Positions 22,356 to 34,499 of a stretch of 64,000 nt of DNA are shown in pieces (positions within the stretch are counted from its first letter, which is position 1; every line of letters starts with the position of its first letter). Location: NCBI GenBank assembly GCA_019914995.1, contig CM034144.1:2233489-2297488 (forward strand), in the 5' to 3' direction. Origin of the DNA: Acanthochlamys bracteata. Its lineage: Eukaryota > Streptophyta > Magnoliopsida > Pandanales > Velloziaceae. A program made the position numbers and the translations under genes. The notes under the pieces are model-generated. The model saw nothing but the letters and a program-made list of their open reading frames with translations, was not told where the DNA came from and made no database searches.

Positions 22356-25300
22356 AGCATGACCATTTTTTGTTCTTATTGTTACAAGTCTGGTCATATT
22401 GTGGATAGTTGTTTTTAACTTTATCCACGTTTATTTTTCCAATATCGAGAGCGAATGAAAGGGAAAGGCTTCTTTTCCTCAACTTGCTCTCAAGATTCTC
22501 AAACACATGTCGTTGATAGTGCACTGGCAACTCGTCAGATATCTCATAATTTTTCAGATATTAAATATCGTTTTACCCAATTAGAGCTATAGCTTCAACA
22601 TCAGTCTGAATTTGTTAACTTCTCTATATCTGCCTTTTCTGCCTCTTTAGGTATGTCTCTTCTTGGATATTAGATTCGTCGCTTCTCATCATATGATTTC
22701 AAATCAATCTCTGTTATCGAACACTATCTCTTTACCATTACATTTTCCATCCCTACACACAGCCGACGATTCCCAATTATTCATTACTAAATCTGGCTGT
22801 ATTATTTTAGATACTCTTACATTACCTTTTGTCTTACATGTTCCACAAATTACTTTCAATCTTATATCTATCAGTAGTCTTTCTGAGAGTGGATTTATTG
22901 CTATTTTTCATTCTCTTATATGCACTGTAAAGAATTCTCATAGTAGCCAAACGATTAGTTGTCCTCGTAAAAAAAGAACAACTGTACTATTTAGAATATC
23001 TTCATATTCCTTTATCTAATCCTTCTATTATTAGTTGTGCCATTATTGTTTCCTCTACTGCTGATTTATGGTACAAACGTTTGGGTCATATTTCTGAATC
23101 TCGATTAAAACATTTATTTGAGAGTGGAGCTCTCGGGCAAGTATCTTTTTCTCGACTATCTGCATTAGGTTGTAAACTGGCAAAACATCTAGCTCTACCT
23201 TTCAGTAAAAGTTCATCTAAAACCAAAAGTCCTTTTAAGTTAGTTCATTCTGATATTTGGGGACCTGCTCCTATTCTGTCCATGATTGGTTTTCTCTATT
23301 ATATAAGTTTTATTGATGATTACATTCGTTATACTTTGCTTTATATCATGCGTAATCGGTCAGATCTTTCTGCTATTTATAATAGATTCACTGCTATTAT
23401 CCATACTCAATTTAAAATCAGAATTAAAATCTCTCGTTCTGATTGTGCTCGTGAGTATTTGCCATCTACTATAAGATCCATTTTAGAATCTCATGACACT
23501 CTTTCTCAACAGTCATGTCCTTACACTTATGAACAGAATGGGATAGTAGAACGCAAGCATCGCCATATTTTAGATACTGCTCCTGCTCTCTTGTTATAAT
23601 ATTCTGTACCTCAAACATTCTGGGCAGATGCAATTCTTACTTTCGTTAATTTTATCAATATCACTCCATCATCTATTTTATCTGGCAAGACCTCTCACGA
23701 GAGTCTTTTTTCATCTCCTCCTGACTATAGCATGCTCCGCACTTTTGGATGTAGTTATTTTTTTCTTCCTTCTCCGACTGAACGCACGAAGCTGTCTACT
23801 ACTTCAGCCAAGTGTGTCCTTTTTTGTGTTAGTTTCGAACATAAGGGATATCGTTGTTATGATCCTTTGGTGAGTCTTCACATTTCTCACCATATCATAT
23901 TTCTTAAAAACGTACTTTATTTCTTCACATCATCTCCTAATGTCGAGTTCTTAACATCAACAGATACACATATTTCTACATCCTCCACTCAGTATTTTAA
24001 TATCTCCATTGATCCAATTGCTCTACTTTCCTCCAATAGTACATTTCCATCTACGATAACTCCGACAATGGCACATGAGGATCTTCGTACTTCTAGTTCA
24101 CCAAATTCTTCACCTACTTCTACTCAAAATTTTTCTCCTACTTCTAGTTCACTATCTTCACCATCATCTCCATCTCCACCACCACCTACTCGTCAGTCAC
24201 AACGAGTTCACCGATCACCTGATCGATTTACCACAGATTGTTATGATCTATTAGATAAGTTCGGTTTTGCGACATTGTCTTTTTATTCTCCACGGTTTCA
24301 TTCTTTTCTTACTTCTATACATACTACTCGAGAGCGTAATTCTTACCAAGAGGCAATTCAGTACCCTAAGTGGTAGGAGGCTATAGCAGAGAAGTTTCAC
24401 GCTTTTGAGCAGACAGATAATTGGGATATTGTTTCACTTCCAAAAAGTGTTCAGTCTGTTAGTTGCAAACGGGTTTTTAAGATCAAATATAAACCTGATG
24501 GATTTATTAAGCGACATAAGGCACGTCTTATTGCTCGGGATTTACTCAGGAGCATAAAATTGATTATGATGAGACATTTGCTCCTACAGCTCAGATGACT
24601 ACAGTTCGTACCTTGTTGGTTATTGCTGTCATACATTGGTGGCCTCTTTATTAAATAGATGTGAAGAACGCATTTCTTCACAGTACTTTATCCGAGATTG
24701 TTTATGTGCAGCCTCCTCTAGGCCTCTCTACACCGCCATGTCATGTATGTCGTCTTCGACATGCTATTTATAGACTCAAATAGGCTCTTCGAGCTTGGTT
24801 TGAGTGTTTTAGACGAGCCATTACAGAGTCAAATTTTCAGTAGAGTTCTCAAGATCACTCTCTATTTGTGCGTTCCTCACCGTAAGGATGGGTACTTCTA
24901 TTATTATATGTTGATGATATGATTATAACAGGAGATAATTTAGCAGGTATAATAGCAACTCAACGACATCTTCGTCAACAGTTCCAGATGAAAGATCTTG
25001 GTTACTTACGTTATTTTCTTGAATTGAAAATCACTCAAGGTGATAGAGGTATTCTTATTTCTCATCAAAAGTATGCCTCAGATATTATTGGATCAGAAGA
25101 TATATCAGATAGTAAGACAGTTGACACTTCTATGAAGCTTCATGCAAAGTTTCGTCCTATTGATGGTGAGCCTCTTACAGATTCTAGTCTGTATAGGCAA
25201 CTAGTTGGTCAGCTTGTATATCTTTATTTGACGAGGCCAGATATTTCTCAGGCAGTCAATATTGTCAGTCAGTTTGTTTCTACATCTCGATCAGTATATT

Positions 25301-25740
25301 TTAGTACTTTACTTCGGATTTTCAGATATATTCGAGGTACCATTACTCGCTTACTTTTTATGTCTTCTACATCTAACTTGGAGCTTCGAGCCTTTTCAGA
25401 TGTAGATTGGGCAGGTGATCCAACTACCAGACGATCTACTACAGGTTTCTGTTTATTTCTTGGTGATTCGTTGATCTCGTGGAATAGTAAGAAATAGATA
25501 GTGGTTGCATATTCTTCTACAGAAGCAGAATATAGAGCTATGGCTGCTGCTACTACTAGAGAGATTATTCATGTTCGTAGGTTACTTTCTAATATGGGCA
25601 TTGCGACAAACGGAGTGCTATTCAGATCGCGAGCAATTCAATTTTTCATAAATGGACGAAACATATTGAGATTGATTGTCGTTTTGTTCATGAGCATTTT
25701 CTATCATGCATTATTTCCTTACCATATGTGACTTCTACTG
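22356..25740 (+). pseudogene. gag-pol of the nested copia element
   Basis: In order there are a CCHC knuckle (CSYCYKSGHIVDSC, about 22370-22412), a protease region, and an integrase zinc region (WYKRLGHISESRLKHL, about 23071-23120). The DDE core follows (HSDIWGPAP, FIDDYIRYTLLY, then QNGIVERKHRH near 23536). RT shows YVDDMIITGDN at about 24904-24940 and RNase H shows FSDVDWAGD and STEAEYRAMAAA. In-frame stops occur near 23599, 24376 and 25497. Frames change near 22660, 23022 and 24540. Confidence 0.88.
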
Positions 25741-25842
25741 ATCAACTAGCAGATTTCTTCACAATATCGCACCCCACACTAAGATTTCAAACATTATTAG
25801 GCAAACTCATATTTTCTGACTCACCATGAGTTTGAGGGGGAG

Positions 25843-26038
25843 TGTTAGATTTAATTTGGGCTTATATATAAGCCCATTTTATTTTGATCCGTTTAGTAAT
25901 ATTTTAGTTCCATATTGATAAGTTTGTCAGGTAGACTATTATAATTAGCTATATATATGTACCAATTAGATGTAAGACCATCAACAATAATTATCATTAA
26001 TTTTATCATAATTTCTTTTTTATTCTCAATTCGTTTCA
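25843..26038 (+). repeat. 3' LTR of the nested copia element
   Basis: TGTTAGATTTAATTTGGG to TTCGTTTCA, directly after a purine tract. It is closely similar to 22058-22248 with scattered substitutions. Confidence 0.9.
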
Positions 26039-27529
26039 ATCCTCAAAGAAATCTGCAAAGTTGGGGTATCTCAGCTGAAAAGCCTTGAACCTGGTTCCTT
26101 TCTCTGTTCCTTAAGACTTATGGCTATTTCTGCCTGTGACAGTGAGCAAACAGCAACTCAAATCCCACCAGACTTGCAAGCACAAACATGTCTCTATTTT
26201 TTAGCCAATTTTGGGACTTCCACCCAAAAGATCTCACGACCACGGGATCCCTCTACTGTCCGGTGTTCCTCCAGCTAACACTTGCCCATATAGGTATCCA
26301 TATACTCAAAAGGCAGAGATTAAGCGAACAATTAAGGATATGCTATCTCAAGGTATTATTCGCCAGAGTGCCTCCTCATTCTCTTCACCCATATTATTGG
26401 TTAAAAAGAAAGATGGTTCTTATAGATTTTTGCATTGATTATCGTTCCCTTAATGACATCACCGTCAAAGACAAATTTACGATTTTGATGATAGATGAGT
26501 TATTGGATGAATTACATGGAGCATGTTATTTTTTCAAACTCGATTTAAAATCAGATTATCATCAAATTCGTGTGAAGGACAATGTGCATAAGAAAGCCTT
26601 CTGGACTCACGATGGGCATTACGAATTTGTAGTGATGCATTTTGCATTATCAAATGCACCAACAACCTTCTAATCATTGATGAATAGTATTCCGACTGTT
26701 TGTACGCAAGTTTGTTCTATTTTTTTTTTTTTTTATGGCATTTTGGTTTATAGTTCTTTATTGAAAGGGCCACTTGCAAATACTTGGAATCGGTCTTCTT
26801 AGTTCTTCCAAAAGAACGCCTCTTCTCCAGCATGGCTAAGTGCCAATTTGGTTGTCTCAACCTTAAATATCTCGGGCACATTGTTTTCTGCAGAAGGAAC
26901 CTCAGCTGATCCGGCAAAGGTCCAAGCTATGTTGAAATGGCTTGTGCCAGCTTCAGTCACAACATTGCGTGGATTCCTTGGATTAACAGGCTACTATACG
27001 AGATTTGTGAAAAATTATAGTATAATAGCTACTGCACTCACTTCACTTCTCAAAAAGAATGGCTTCTCTTGGACCAGTGAAGCAGATGCAGCTTTCAATC
27101 TCCTTAAGGCAGCCATGTCCACCACACCTGTCCTTGGTTCACCTAACTTTTCCTTACCCTTCACGGTTGAAACTGATGATTGTACCAGAGGTCTTGAAGC
27201 TGTCTTACTCAAGGTAATCAACCAATTTCATATTTCAGTAAAGCTCTTGCTCCAGCGGCCGCGACTAAATCAAATTACGAGGAGTTGATGGCTTTAGTGC
27301 TTGCCGTGCAACGTTGGCGTCCTACTTGTTAGGTAATCATTTCACTATTAAAACCAATCATTTGAGTCATAAATTTCTGCTAGAACAACGGTTATCGTCA
27401 CTGGGTCAGCTTAAATGGCTTGGTAAGCTATTAGTATATGATTACCAGATTGAGTATAGAGCTGGGAAACAAAATACGGTCACGAACGCACTTACACGAT
27501 ACCCAAAGAACACGGCATCCACTAGTTAG
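26039..27529 (+). pseudogene. pol of the gypsy element (partial RT and RNase H)
   Basis: RT sequence includes [14 protein letters not shown] (about 26390-26435), then [20 protein letters not shown] and YHQIRV (26480-26575), and FALSNAP before a stop at 26671. The catalytic YxDD block is missing. After a T-rich run and scrambled sequence, an RT-connection region resumes (TTLRGFLGLTGYYTRFVKNY, 26950-27020), then RNase H (FTVETDD; HFTIKTNHLSHKFLL) and AGKQNTVTNALTRYP at 27465-27510. Integrase should follow but the LTR begins instead. Confidence 0.85.
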
Positions 27530-27854
27530 GTGCACATCATGTCCCGGGTGGAACCTCTAAGGCCTTAGATGCAGTTGAGCCTTTGGGGACTCAGTTAGGA
27601 CTTAACTAGGCAGCTTAGATGTAATTGAGTCTATGGGAATTCTACTGTATCAGCTAGTTTAAGTTCTAGGTGGAATTCTATTAGGAGAAAAATTCCTTAG
27701 TTCACGGTAGCTAGAGTTTTACTAGGAAAAGGAACTCTTATAGCTAGCTATTAATAATCCCTTGCATGATGTACTAATCATGGAGAAGAATAATGAAGTT
27801 ATTTACTTTACTTAGATTATCTACTTTAAGTCTTAGAACATAGGAAACACATCA
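27485..27854 (+). repeat. 3' LTR of the gypsy element
   Basis: It aligns with the 5' copy from CATCCACTAGTTAGGTGCAC to AACACATCA. The exact left border is blurred because the last pol codons run into it. CAAAA follows at 27855-27859. Confidence 0.75.
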
Positions 27855-27859
27855 CAAAA

Positions 27860-28704
27860 CCTCGACGATATATGTTGAGATGGAAATCTGATAGAATTTC
27901 TAAACCATAAAAATATACAATTTTGCGAGCAGTTGTTTCAACCATAAGTATATTAGCTTGTGGGGTTTAAAAATTTTTCTTCGTAGAGTTTGCATCAACC
28001 ATAAACTTTTAAACCATAGCCCAATATCTTTTTTCTCCAACTTTTAGTGTATGCCTTACCGTATTCGGGAGTGCTTATCACTTTCAAAAAAATTTTTTTT
28101 TAAATTTACAAAAATTATGTATAACTTTTTAGAATTTTTTTAAAAATTGAAAGTTATAATAAATTATAAATTATAAAATAATTATACGTATAATTATTAT
28201 TTTTTAAATATTTGTAAAATAAGATATCTAAAAACTTTTTTTTTATAAAATTTTTATTTCATAAGCACTTACAACGTTACTAGACTTAGAAACTAGGCTA
28301 GAAAATTTCTTTTAAGAAATCTTGCGAATGTATAGTTTCCTCTTTGGGCTCCCCTTACTCTCCTTTCCACCTTCACAGATGAAAACGGTGTTGTTAATCG
28401 TAGCGGAAGATTTTGTCATACGTCTCTTGCCGAATTTTTGGGAGCGATTTTAAATAAAAATTTTTAAATGAATAATATATTAATTTTACAAAAACATTTA
28501 TTTAAATAAATAATATTAATAAATAATATTAATAATTTAAAATGTAAAACATTTTTTACTTCTCATTTTTAAAATTTTTATTTTTAGTTTTCTTAAAATA
28601 TTATAAAAAATTTATTTAAAAATTTAAATAAAAGTTAGATAAAAAGTAATTCTAAACTACTCCTAAAACACTCTTCATTGACAATCCAATTGCAAGCATT
28701 TTTC
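27860..28704. other. Intergenic, AT-rich
   Basis: Largely A/T-rich DNA with homopolymer runs. I see no gene or repeat boundary. Confidence 0.5.
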
Positions 28705-29257
28705 TAAAGGTGGCACTACGTGACCCAATTTGCAAACTCAATATAAAAAATTGGATTCGGATCGCATCTTAAATAGGTTTGGATTACTTTCGGGTCGAAT
28801 GAATTTGATCCGAAATTTTAAATGGATTAAAATTGATCCGAAATTGATTCGTTTAATTTATATAATTATTTGTATAGTATATAATATTTAATAATTAAAA
28901 AATATTTAAAACAATAATATTAGAATTAATATATATATAGATAGATATATTCTTAGCTTAATCTTTTTTAACTAATTTCCTACTTAATGATATATTTTAT
29001 CAAAATTAATATTTTCTTAGATATATGATAATTACTAATTTTTATATATTATCATTACAAAATTAATTTTGATAATTGTCATTTTAATAATTTATTAAAT
29101 AAGTCAATCGAATTTGATCCGGTTATTAAATAGGTCGAATTAGGATTGATAATTTTGATCTATACAAATAATTTATAAAATTAGAGTAGAAAATTTTAAT
29201 AAAATTATTATATAGATCAATTCGAATTCGATTCTTGAATTTATTTTGCTACTCCTA
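28705..29257. mobile_element. Older hAT-type MITE related to the one at 19530
   Basis: Its ends TAAAGGTGGCA and TAGCAAAATAAATTC-type right end (TTTTGCTACTCCTA) are degenerate versions of the TAGGGGTGGCAA repeat. Flanks CATTTTTC (28697-28704) and ATTTTTTC (29258-29265) are an imperfect 8-bp duplication. Internal words such as CTTTCGGGTCGAATG resemble the subterminal motifs of the first MITE. Length is similar (553 bp). Confidence 0.6.
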
Positions 29258-29341
29258 ATTTTTTCCTTAAGCAATGGTGACAAACTGATAAGATACTTTT
29301 AATAGAAGCATTAATACGAGCGTTATACTAAATAGACTGTT

Positions 29342-29455
29342 GTTAAGCCCTTGGTAAACGGATCTATAGCAATGCTGACAAATGTATCGTTGGCCGCCAT
29401 GCATGTTTGTCGTTAAGGCTCAAGCAAAAGCGAGATAGATGATTTTTGCTCGAGT
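29342..29455. pseudogene. Scraps of the UPF0496 locus
   Basis: 29342-29372 (CCTTGGTAAACGGATCT) matches, in antisense, the coding stretch around GDPFTKGF of the UPF0496 gene (18175-18205). 29387-29455 (AAATGTATCGTTGGCCGCC, GTCGTTAAGGCTCAAGC) matches 17098-17163, upstream of the same gene, in sense. Two distant parts of one locus are therefore joined here in opposite orientation. Confidence 0.55.
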
Positions 29456-30293
29456 AGTAGCATAGAGATAGGAAATAATGCTTGGAGTAAAAAACGTGCT
29501 CAGTATAGTGGTTATTTTATTTTCTAATAGAATGTTCAGTTGGAATTGAAACTATTTAAATAATTTTAAATAAAATATAATACATATAGGTGCATTTTAT
29601 GAAATAAAAACTTTTACATTTCTTATTTTCTCGTACTCTAAATTTTTGCAAATTTTTGCTATATATAAAATATCGCTAGGCAAGTCTATTGATGTATGAT
29701 TAATTTTTTATATGATATATTGATTTTATTTATTATTGATTAGAATACGTTTTTCTAATATGGATATTGGATCATATATACCATCATTTAGAGTACTACG
29801 TTCACCAACTTATGGTGAACATGCTCAATGAACAACTTGTGCGCCTCATTAATTGACATACATGCGATAATTTATCTTAAGTTATCTGTTCATCATGCAC
29901 AATTCATTCTTTTAGCCTTTTAGGTAATGTTTGGCTTAGTTTATTAAGTATGTTTATTCAAAAAAAAAACCTTACATATTTTAATAAATTTTTATATTAA
30001 ATTATAAAATTTTTAAATTTTAAAAAGTATAAGAAATTTAATATTTAAAAAATTTTATATCATAAAAGTTTATTTTAAATTTTAATATAATTTAATATAA
30101 AATTTTTTATTAAGTTTAATTAAAAAAATATTTACTTATAAAATTTTTTTATCATAAATACTTCGGACGTTGCCCATAATTTAGCTGGTTATAGTAGTTA
30201 GAGTAAATTAATTTTAACGGATTCGATCCTTGGTAATTTTGGATGGCGTTAATATTAATTTGGTAGTTAGTATAGTAATTTTAAAGATGCCTA
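29456..30293. other. Intergenic, AT-rich
   Basis: A/T-rich sequence up to the border of the inverted duplication. No gene or repeat is recognised. Confidence 0.5.
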
Positions 30294-30934
30294 ATTACAA
30301 TGCTAGGAAGGCCAACCTAGACTTTATGCTCAAAAGGATGTTATTTTAAATGTTTTTATAATTGGTTGTAACATAAAAAGACGATGTAAGATTACTAGGG
30401 CACACAACCCAACAATAAAAACAATAAACGATGTTTAGATAGCAATTTTAATAATCTATTTTATAATTTGATTTAAAATTCTCAAGTATTTTTTTGTACA
30501 ATAAAAATCTAATAAATTGAAGAAGATTTTGTTCAACACATTAGAGAGCCTTGGATATTAATACTTAATCTCCGAATGTCTATACAATGAGTACCCGTTC
30601 ATGTTAAGCTACATTGGAATAAATATATACTTAATCTCTATTAGACTAGTTGCCATTCGATATGGCTGATTTAAGCTAGCCCTCGATAGTTGCCGCATGA
30701 ATCATAAACAACAAAGAACATTACTAGGTTCAAGTTCACAGCAGATATACCAAGCAAACGTATTACGAAGATTAACAGAAAACAAAGCGTTGACAGTGGA
30801 ATCACATCCTACAAATCATATTACATTACTCGTAGAACAAAGAATCAAACCAACACGTCCTTGTGATGAACTTACGGTTCTTCTCAAAATAAATTAGTGA
30901 TAAAAAGAGTGAGCCAAAATCTTTATAAATATTA

Positions 30935-32417
30935 TATTGAAACTATAAAGATAATTTTGATGATAACAAAGAATTAAGAACTATGATTTATATTAGACTA
31001 ATAATCTGAAATCAAGTTCTGCAGAATTAGACAAACAAAGATCATTTTATTTACAGCAGACAAGAACAGCCATCATACAGCCAACTGTTATGCTACTACA
31101 AATTAAACAGCATACGGAACAGAGAATGTCATAGTCACATTACAGTCAGCTGCTTAACCACTGAAGCACAAGAAGACTTTTCTGTTTCGAAGCAGAGCTT
31201 TGGGTTCAACAGCAACAAAACTTTCCTTACTTTAAAAATCTTCTCGACTCACAATGCACTCAAGCAATTCAAATAGAAATCTACAACGAACAAAAATCAT
31301 CTTCAATTTCACAGAAATGGAAAGCTCAATAATTAAGGGAAGAAAGCACATTATACAAGTCAAGATCTTTAATCAAATCAAGCAGTCAACCAGCGATGCA
31401 TTAAATATGGACAAGCCGACTCAGCTCTCTTGTCTCAGACAGCAACTTAGCTAAATTAAGCTTACAAATATTTGCGGCAAATTCAAATCTTTACAATGCA
31501 TTTAATGCCATGGAGACATTGCACAAAAACAGCTGAAAGCAAATGAGGAAGCGGTTGATTAACCGCTGGGCAAAACTGCTCTCTCTGACGTAAAGAACCA
31601 CCCATGAAAAAGAGCGCCAACGGCAAAGTTCTTCAACGGTCCCTGCACAGAGAAGAAACACTATAAGAAGGGAGGCACAGCAACAAAGAAACGGCAGAGA
31701 GAGAATACAAAAAAAGCAGAGAGAGAGAATACAAGAAAAATAGAGAGAAAGAACATAAGCAAAACAGAGACACATAAGAACTCTACTACTCTGCACAAAC
31801 AACAAATCTTGCTGCTGATCACATTGAAGAAATCTCTCTCAGCAGCCTCTCTGATCATCTCATTATAAATACTTCATAAACACAAAACCCTCATGAGATA
31901 GATCCTATACTCAATTTCTGTCTATTTTTCTTATAACCTTTTACTGACATTGTGAAGGTAGTGCTGCGGGCACCGGTAAAGGAAGCCCAGGTGGAGCTTG
32001 GTGAAAGTTCTTAGACCTTGTAATAGAGCTAGCAAGTCAGCCAGAGAGACAGGTGTGTCCAGTAGGCTGTTAGGGATTGTCTTGGGAAAGAAATCCGGTA
32101 GAGTAAGTGTGCTTGGTGAAGCACTTTGCACTTGGTGTATTTGTAGCTTATTGAAGGTCTAGTGAAGCTTTGGCTTTGGTGATAGAGCGACCGTGGATGT
32201 AGGCAAAGGGGTTTTGTCGAACCACGTTAAATATTCTGAGTACTATCCTTTTTACTTATGTCAGTAAACACTCTAACTCTCTCTGCCTGCAGGTTACAGA
32301 ATTGACACAGCCGGCTGCAAGCTTGCTGCCAGTAGGATAACTAAGCTAGACAAAACTTTTATTGACTAACTCATTCACCCCTCCCCTTTTGAGTTAATCT
32401 TATAGGAAAACCTAACA
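30935..32417 (+). repeat. 5' LTR of element B
   Basis: TATTGAAACTATAAAG (TG mutated to TA) to AACCTAACA. Over the first 350 bp I count about 16 differences from the 3' LTR, most of them A/T here for G/C there. A GA-rich AGAGAGAGAATACA stretch (about 31695-31755) is about 35 bp longer than in the 3' LTR. The minus-strand frame at 31491-31805 is not conserved as protein. Confidence 0.93.
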
Positions 32418-32477
32418 ATTTGTATCAGAGCAGGCCTCCTTAAAGCAAAGGTCTAAACCTTGAGGTAAAAGATCCTT

Positions 32478-34176
32478 ATGGCTAACATTGTTCCTATAGC
32501 TTTTGAAGGTAGATCTTCCAATAGACCACCACTCTTTGATGGAACAAACTATGGCTACTGGAAAACCAAAATGATAATCTTTATTCGAGCACCAGACTTC
32601 ACACTATGGAATATCATACGAAACGGACCAATCGTGCCAACTAAAGCAGGCCCAGATGGAATACGCATCCCCAAGGCTGAACGTGAATACAATGATGAAG
32701 ATAACAAGTTTATATCAATGAATGACAGAGTCATGAACCTTCTCTACTGCGCACTTGATCCTAATGAGTTCAACCGAATTAGCGCTTGCAACACCGCAAA
32801 GGAAATATGGGATCAGTTAGAGGTAACGAATGAAAGAACCACTCAAGTCAAGGAAACCAGAGTGAACCTACTCATGCATAGGTATGAAAACTTCAGGATG
32901 AACCGAGGTGAGTCCATTACTCAGATTTTACTAGATTTACTAACATCACAAATCCTCTGAAGAATTTAGAAAAAGTTTTCAAATCCGAAGAGCTGAAGTG
33001 GAAAATATTAAGAGCTGTGCTGCCAACCTTTGGATCAAAGGTACATGCCATAGAAGAAAATCCAACATTTCCTCAAATGTCTCTGGATGAACTAATTGGC
33101 AAACTGATGGCCAAAGAACTGTCACTAAAGAAATCTGATGAACGTCCTGAAGGGATTGCATTAAAAATAAATGACCAGCAGGTAAGTAATTCCTCCTCTG
33201 ATGAAGACATTGCACTCTTAATCCGTAAATTTAAAAGTTTTCTCAGAAGAAACAAGTTTAGAAAAAGAAGGGTTCCTGGAAGAAACAATAAAGGAGAAGA
33301 AAGACAAGACACAAACTGCTTCAACTGCAATAAACCAGGACATTTTAAGAACGAATGTCCCTTGCTCAAGAGATCGAAATACAAAGATACAAGAAGGAAA
33401 CAAGCTATGTCAGCCTGGAGCGATGAAGATGAAAGTTCATCAGAAGACAGTCAGACTGAGATAAAGAAAAATGAAGAAAGCAATCTATGTCTGATGGCAG
33501 ATCATGAAGATGCAAATGAGGTAAACTCTACTGATTATGATGACTCTAATGAAGAATTATAAGATGTATTTGATGAACTGTATGCAAAATATCTACATGC
33601 TAAAACTGATTGCAAAACTATGAAAGTATGCATGCATAAATTTAAGGATGAAAACGAATATCTAAAGAAAGAAATACTTGCACTAAAAAATGCCTTCGAA
33701 GGCAAAACTGAAGCCATAAAAGACACACTACATGCAGACTATGACCATATAACTCTAAACTATATGCACTGCATATTGAAAATAAGCACCTGATTCAAAT
33801 AAATGAAAAGCTTCATGTCAAACTAAATGAGTGTAAGACTGGAGAACTAACAAGTTGCATAGAAAGCTCAAGTATAGACATGATAAAGAAAATTGCTGAA
33901 CTTGAGAAGTTGAACGAAGCACTGAGTCGAAAAGTGGATAGATTATCATATCCCACCCTTCCAGATCTTAAGCCATTCATGACTGATTATACTAATATGC
34001 ACGTGAAAGAGAGTAAGCTGATGGAAGAAAATCAAACACTGCTTCAGAAAAACAAAAGTCTGCAAAGCAAGAATCTTGACCTTGAAGCTTCACTGGCAAA
34101 ATTTATTAAAGAAAAAGATAGACTTGATGCAATACTGGGAGCTCAACACAGCCCATACAGAAAAGAAGGAATATGA
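32478..34176 (+). pseudogene. gag of element B
   Basis: ATG 32478 (MANIVPIAF). A DUF4219-like start (PPLFDGTNYGYWKTKM) leads to a UBN2 capsid region (IWDQLEVTNERTTQVKETRV). A frameshift lies near 32930. A CCHC knuckle, CFNCNKPGHFKNEC, lies at about 33317-33360. A long Glu/Lys-rich coiled-coil region follows (33400-34176), broken by a stop at 33560 and a frame change near 33750. Its length and tail are typical of SIRE-type gag. A second knuckle (CDRKCHNVNSCW, one Gly replaced) is read near 34340-34385. Confidence 0.88.
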
Positions 34177-34499
34177 CTCATACCAACATCTAAAGCGACT
34201 GGTAAACAAATCTCAAGGTATGATCAGCCATCTACCAGCTACACAGGTATGGTGACAGCAAGGATACAAAACAAAAATACGATGCCTAAAGCATGCATAG
34301 CAAATAGGTCTTATTCCACAACACCTTTTATCAAATATTTCTATTGTGACAGAAAATGTCACAATGTTAATTCTTGCTGGTATAAAAAGAACACTGACAA
34401 AATAAAAATGATATGGGTTCCAAAATGAACATTTAATAGTACTAACTCTCTAGGACCCAAAGAAATTTGGGTACCTAAGCACTAAAATTTCTTTTGCAG

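Larger units (their letters stand above)
22058..26038 (+). mobile_element. Ty1/copia retrotransposon nested in the gypsy element (about 4.0 kb)
   Basis: LTRs of 191 bp (22058-22248) and 196 bp (25843-26038) share TTATATATA, GTCAGGTAGACTATTAT-type and ATTAGATGTAAGACCA words. They are flanked by a perfect duplication, ATCCT (22053-22057 and 26039-26043). After the 5' LTR, TAATATCAGAGCC is a Met-tRNA-type primer site; before the 3' LTR is the purine tract TTTGAGGGGGAG (25831-25842). Pol is recognisable throughout but has stops and frameshifts, so the element is inactive. Short LTRs and a roughly 4 kb body differ clearly from the SIRE-like elements. Confidence 0.92.
20313..27854 (+). mobile_element. 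Ty3/gypsy retrotransposon lacking integrase, split by a copia element
   Basis: Two related terminal repeats (20313-20710 and about 27485-27854) enclose gag, part of RT and RNase H. A 5-bp CAAAA is found at 20308-20312 and at 27855-27859, supporting these as true ends. A small copia element (22058-26038) sits in the middle with its own duplication, ATCCT. Removing that insert still leaves pol badly shortened: RT is truncated near 26673, the RNase H region follows directly, and the 3' LTR starts without any integrase. The element cannot move on its own. Confidence 0.8.

Noticed and set aside
31491-31805. Hydrophobic minus-strand ORF in the 5' LTR of element B (with counterparts at 40465-40689 and 9725-9955)
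   Set aside because: It lies inside LTRs over GA-rich sequence, differs in length and frame between the two LTRs, and has no recognisable domain.
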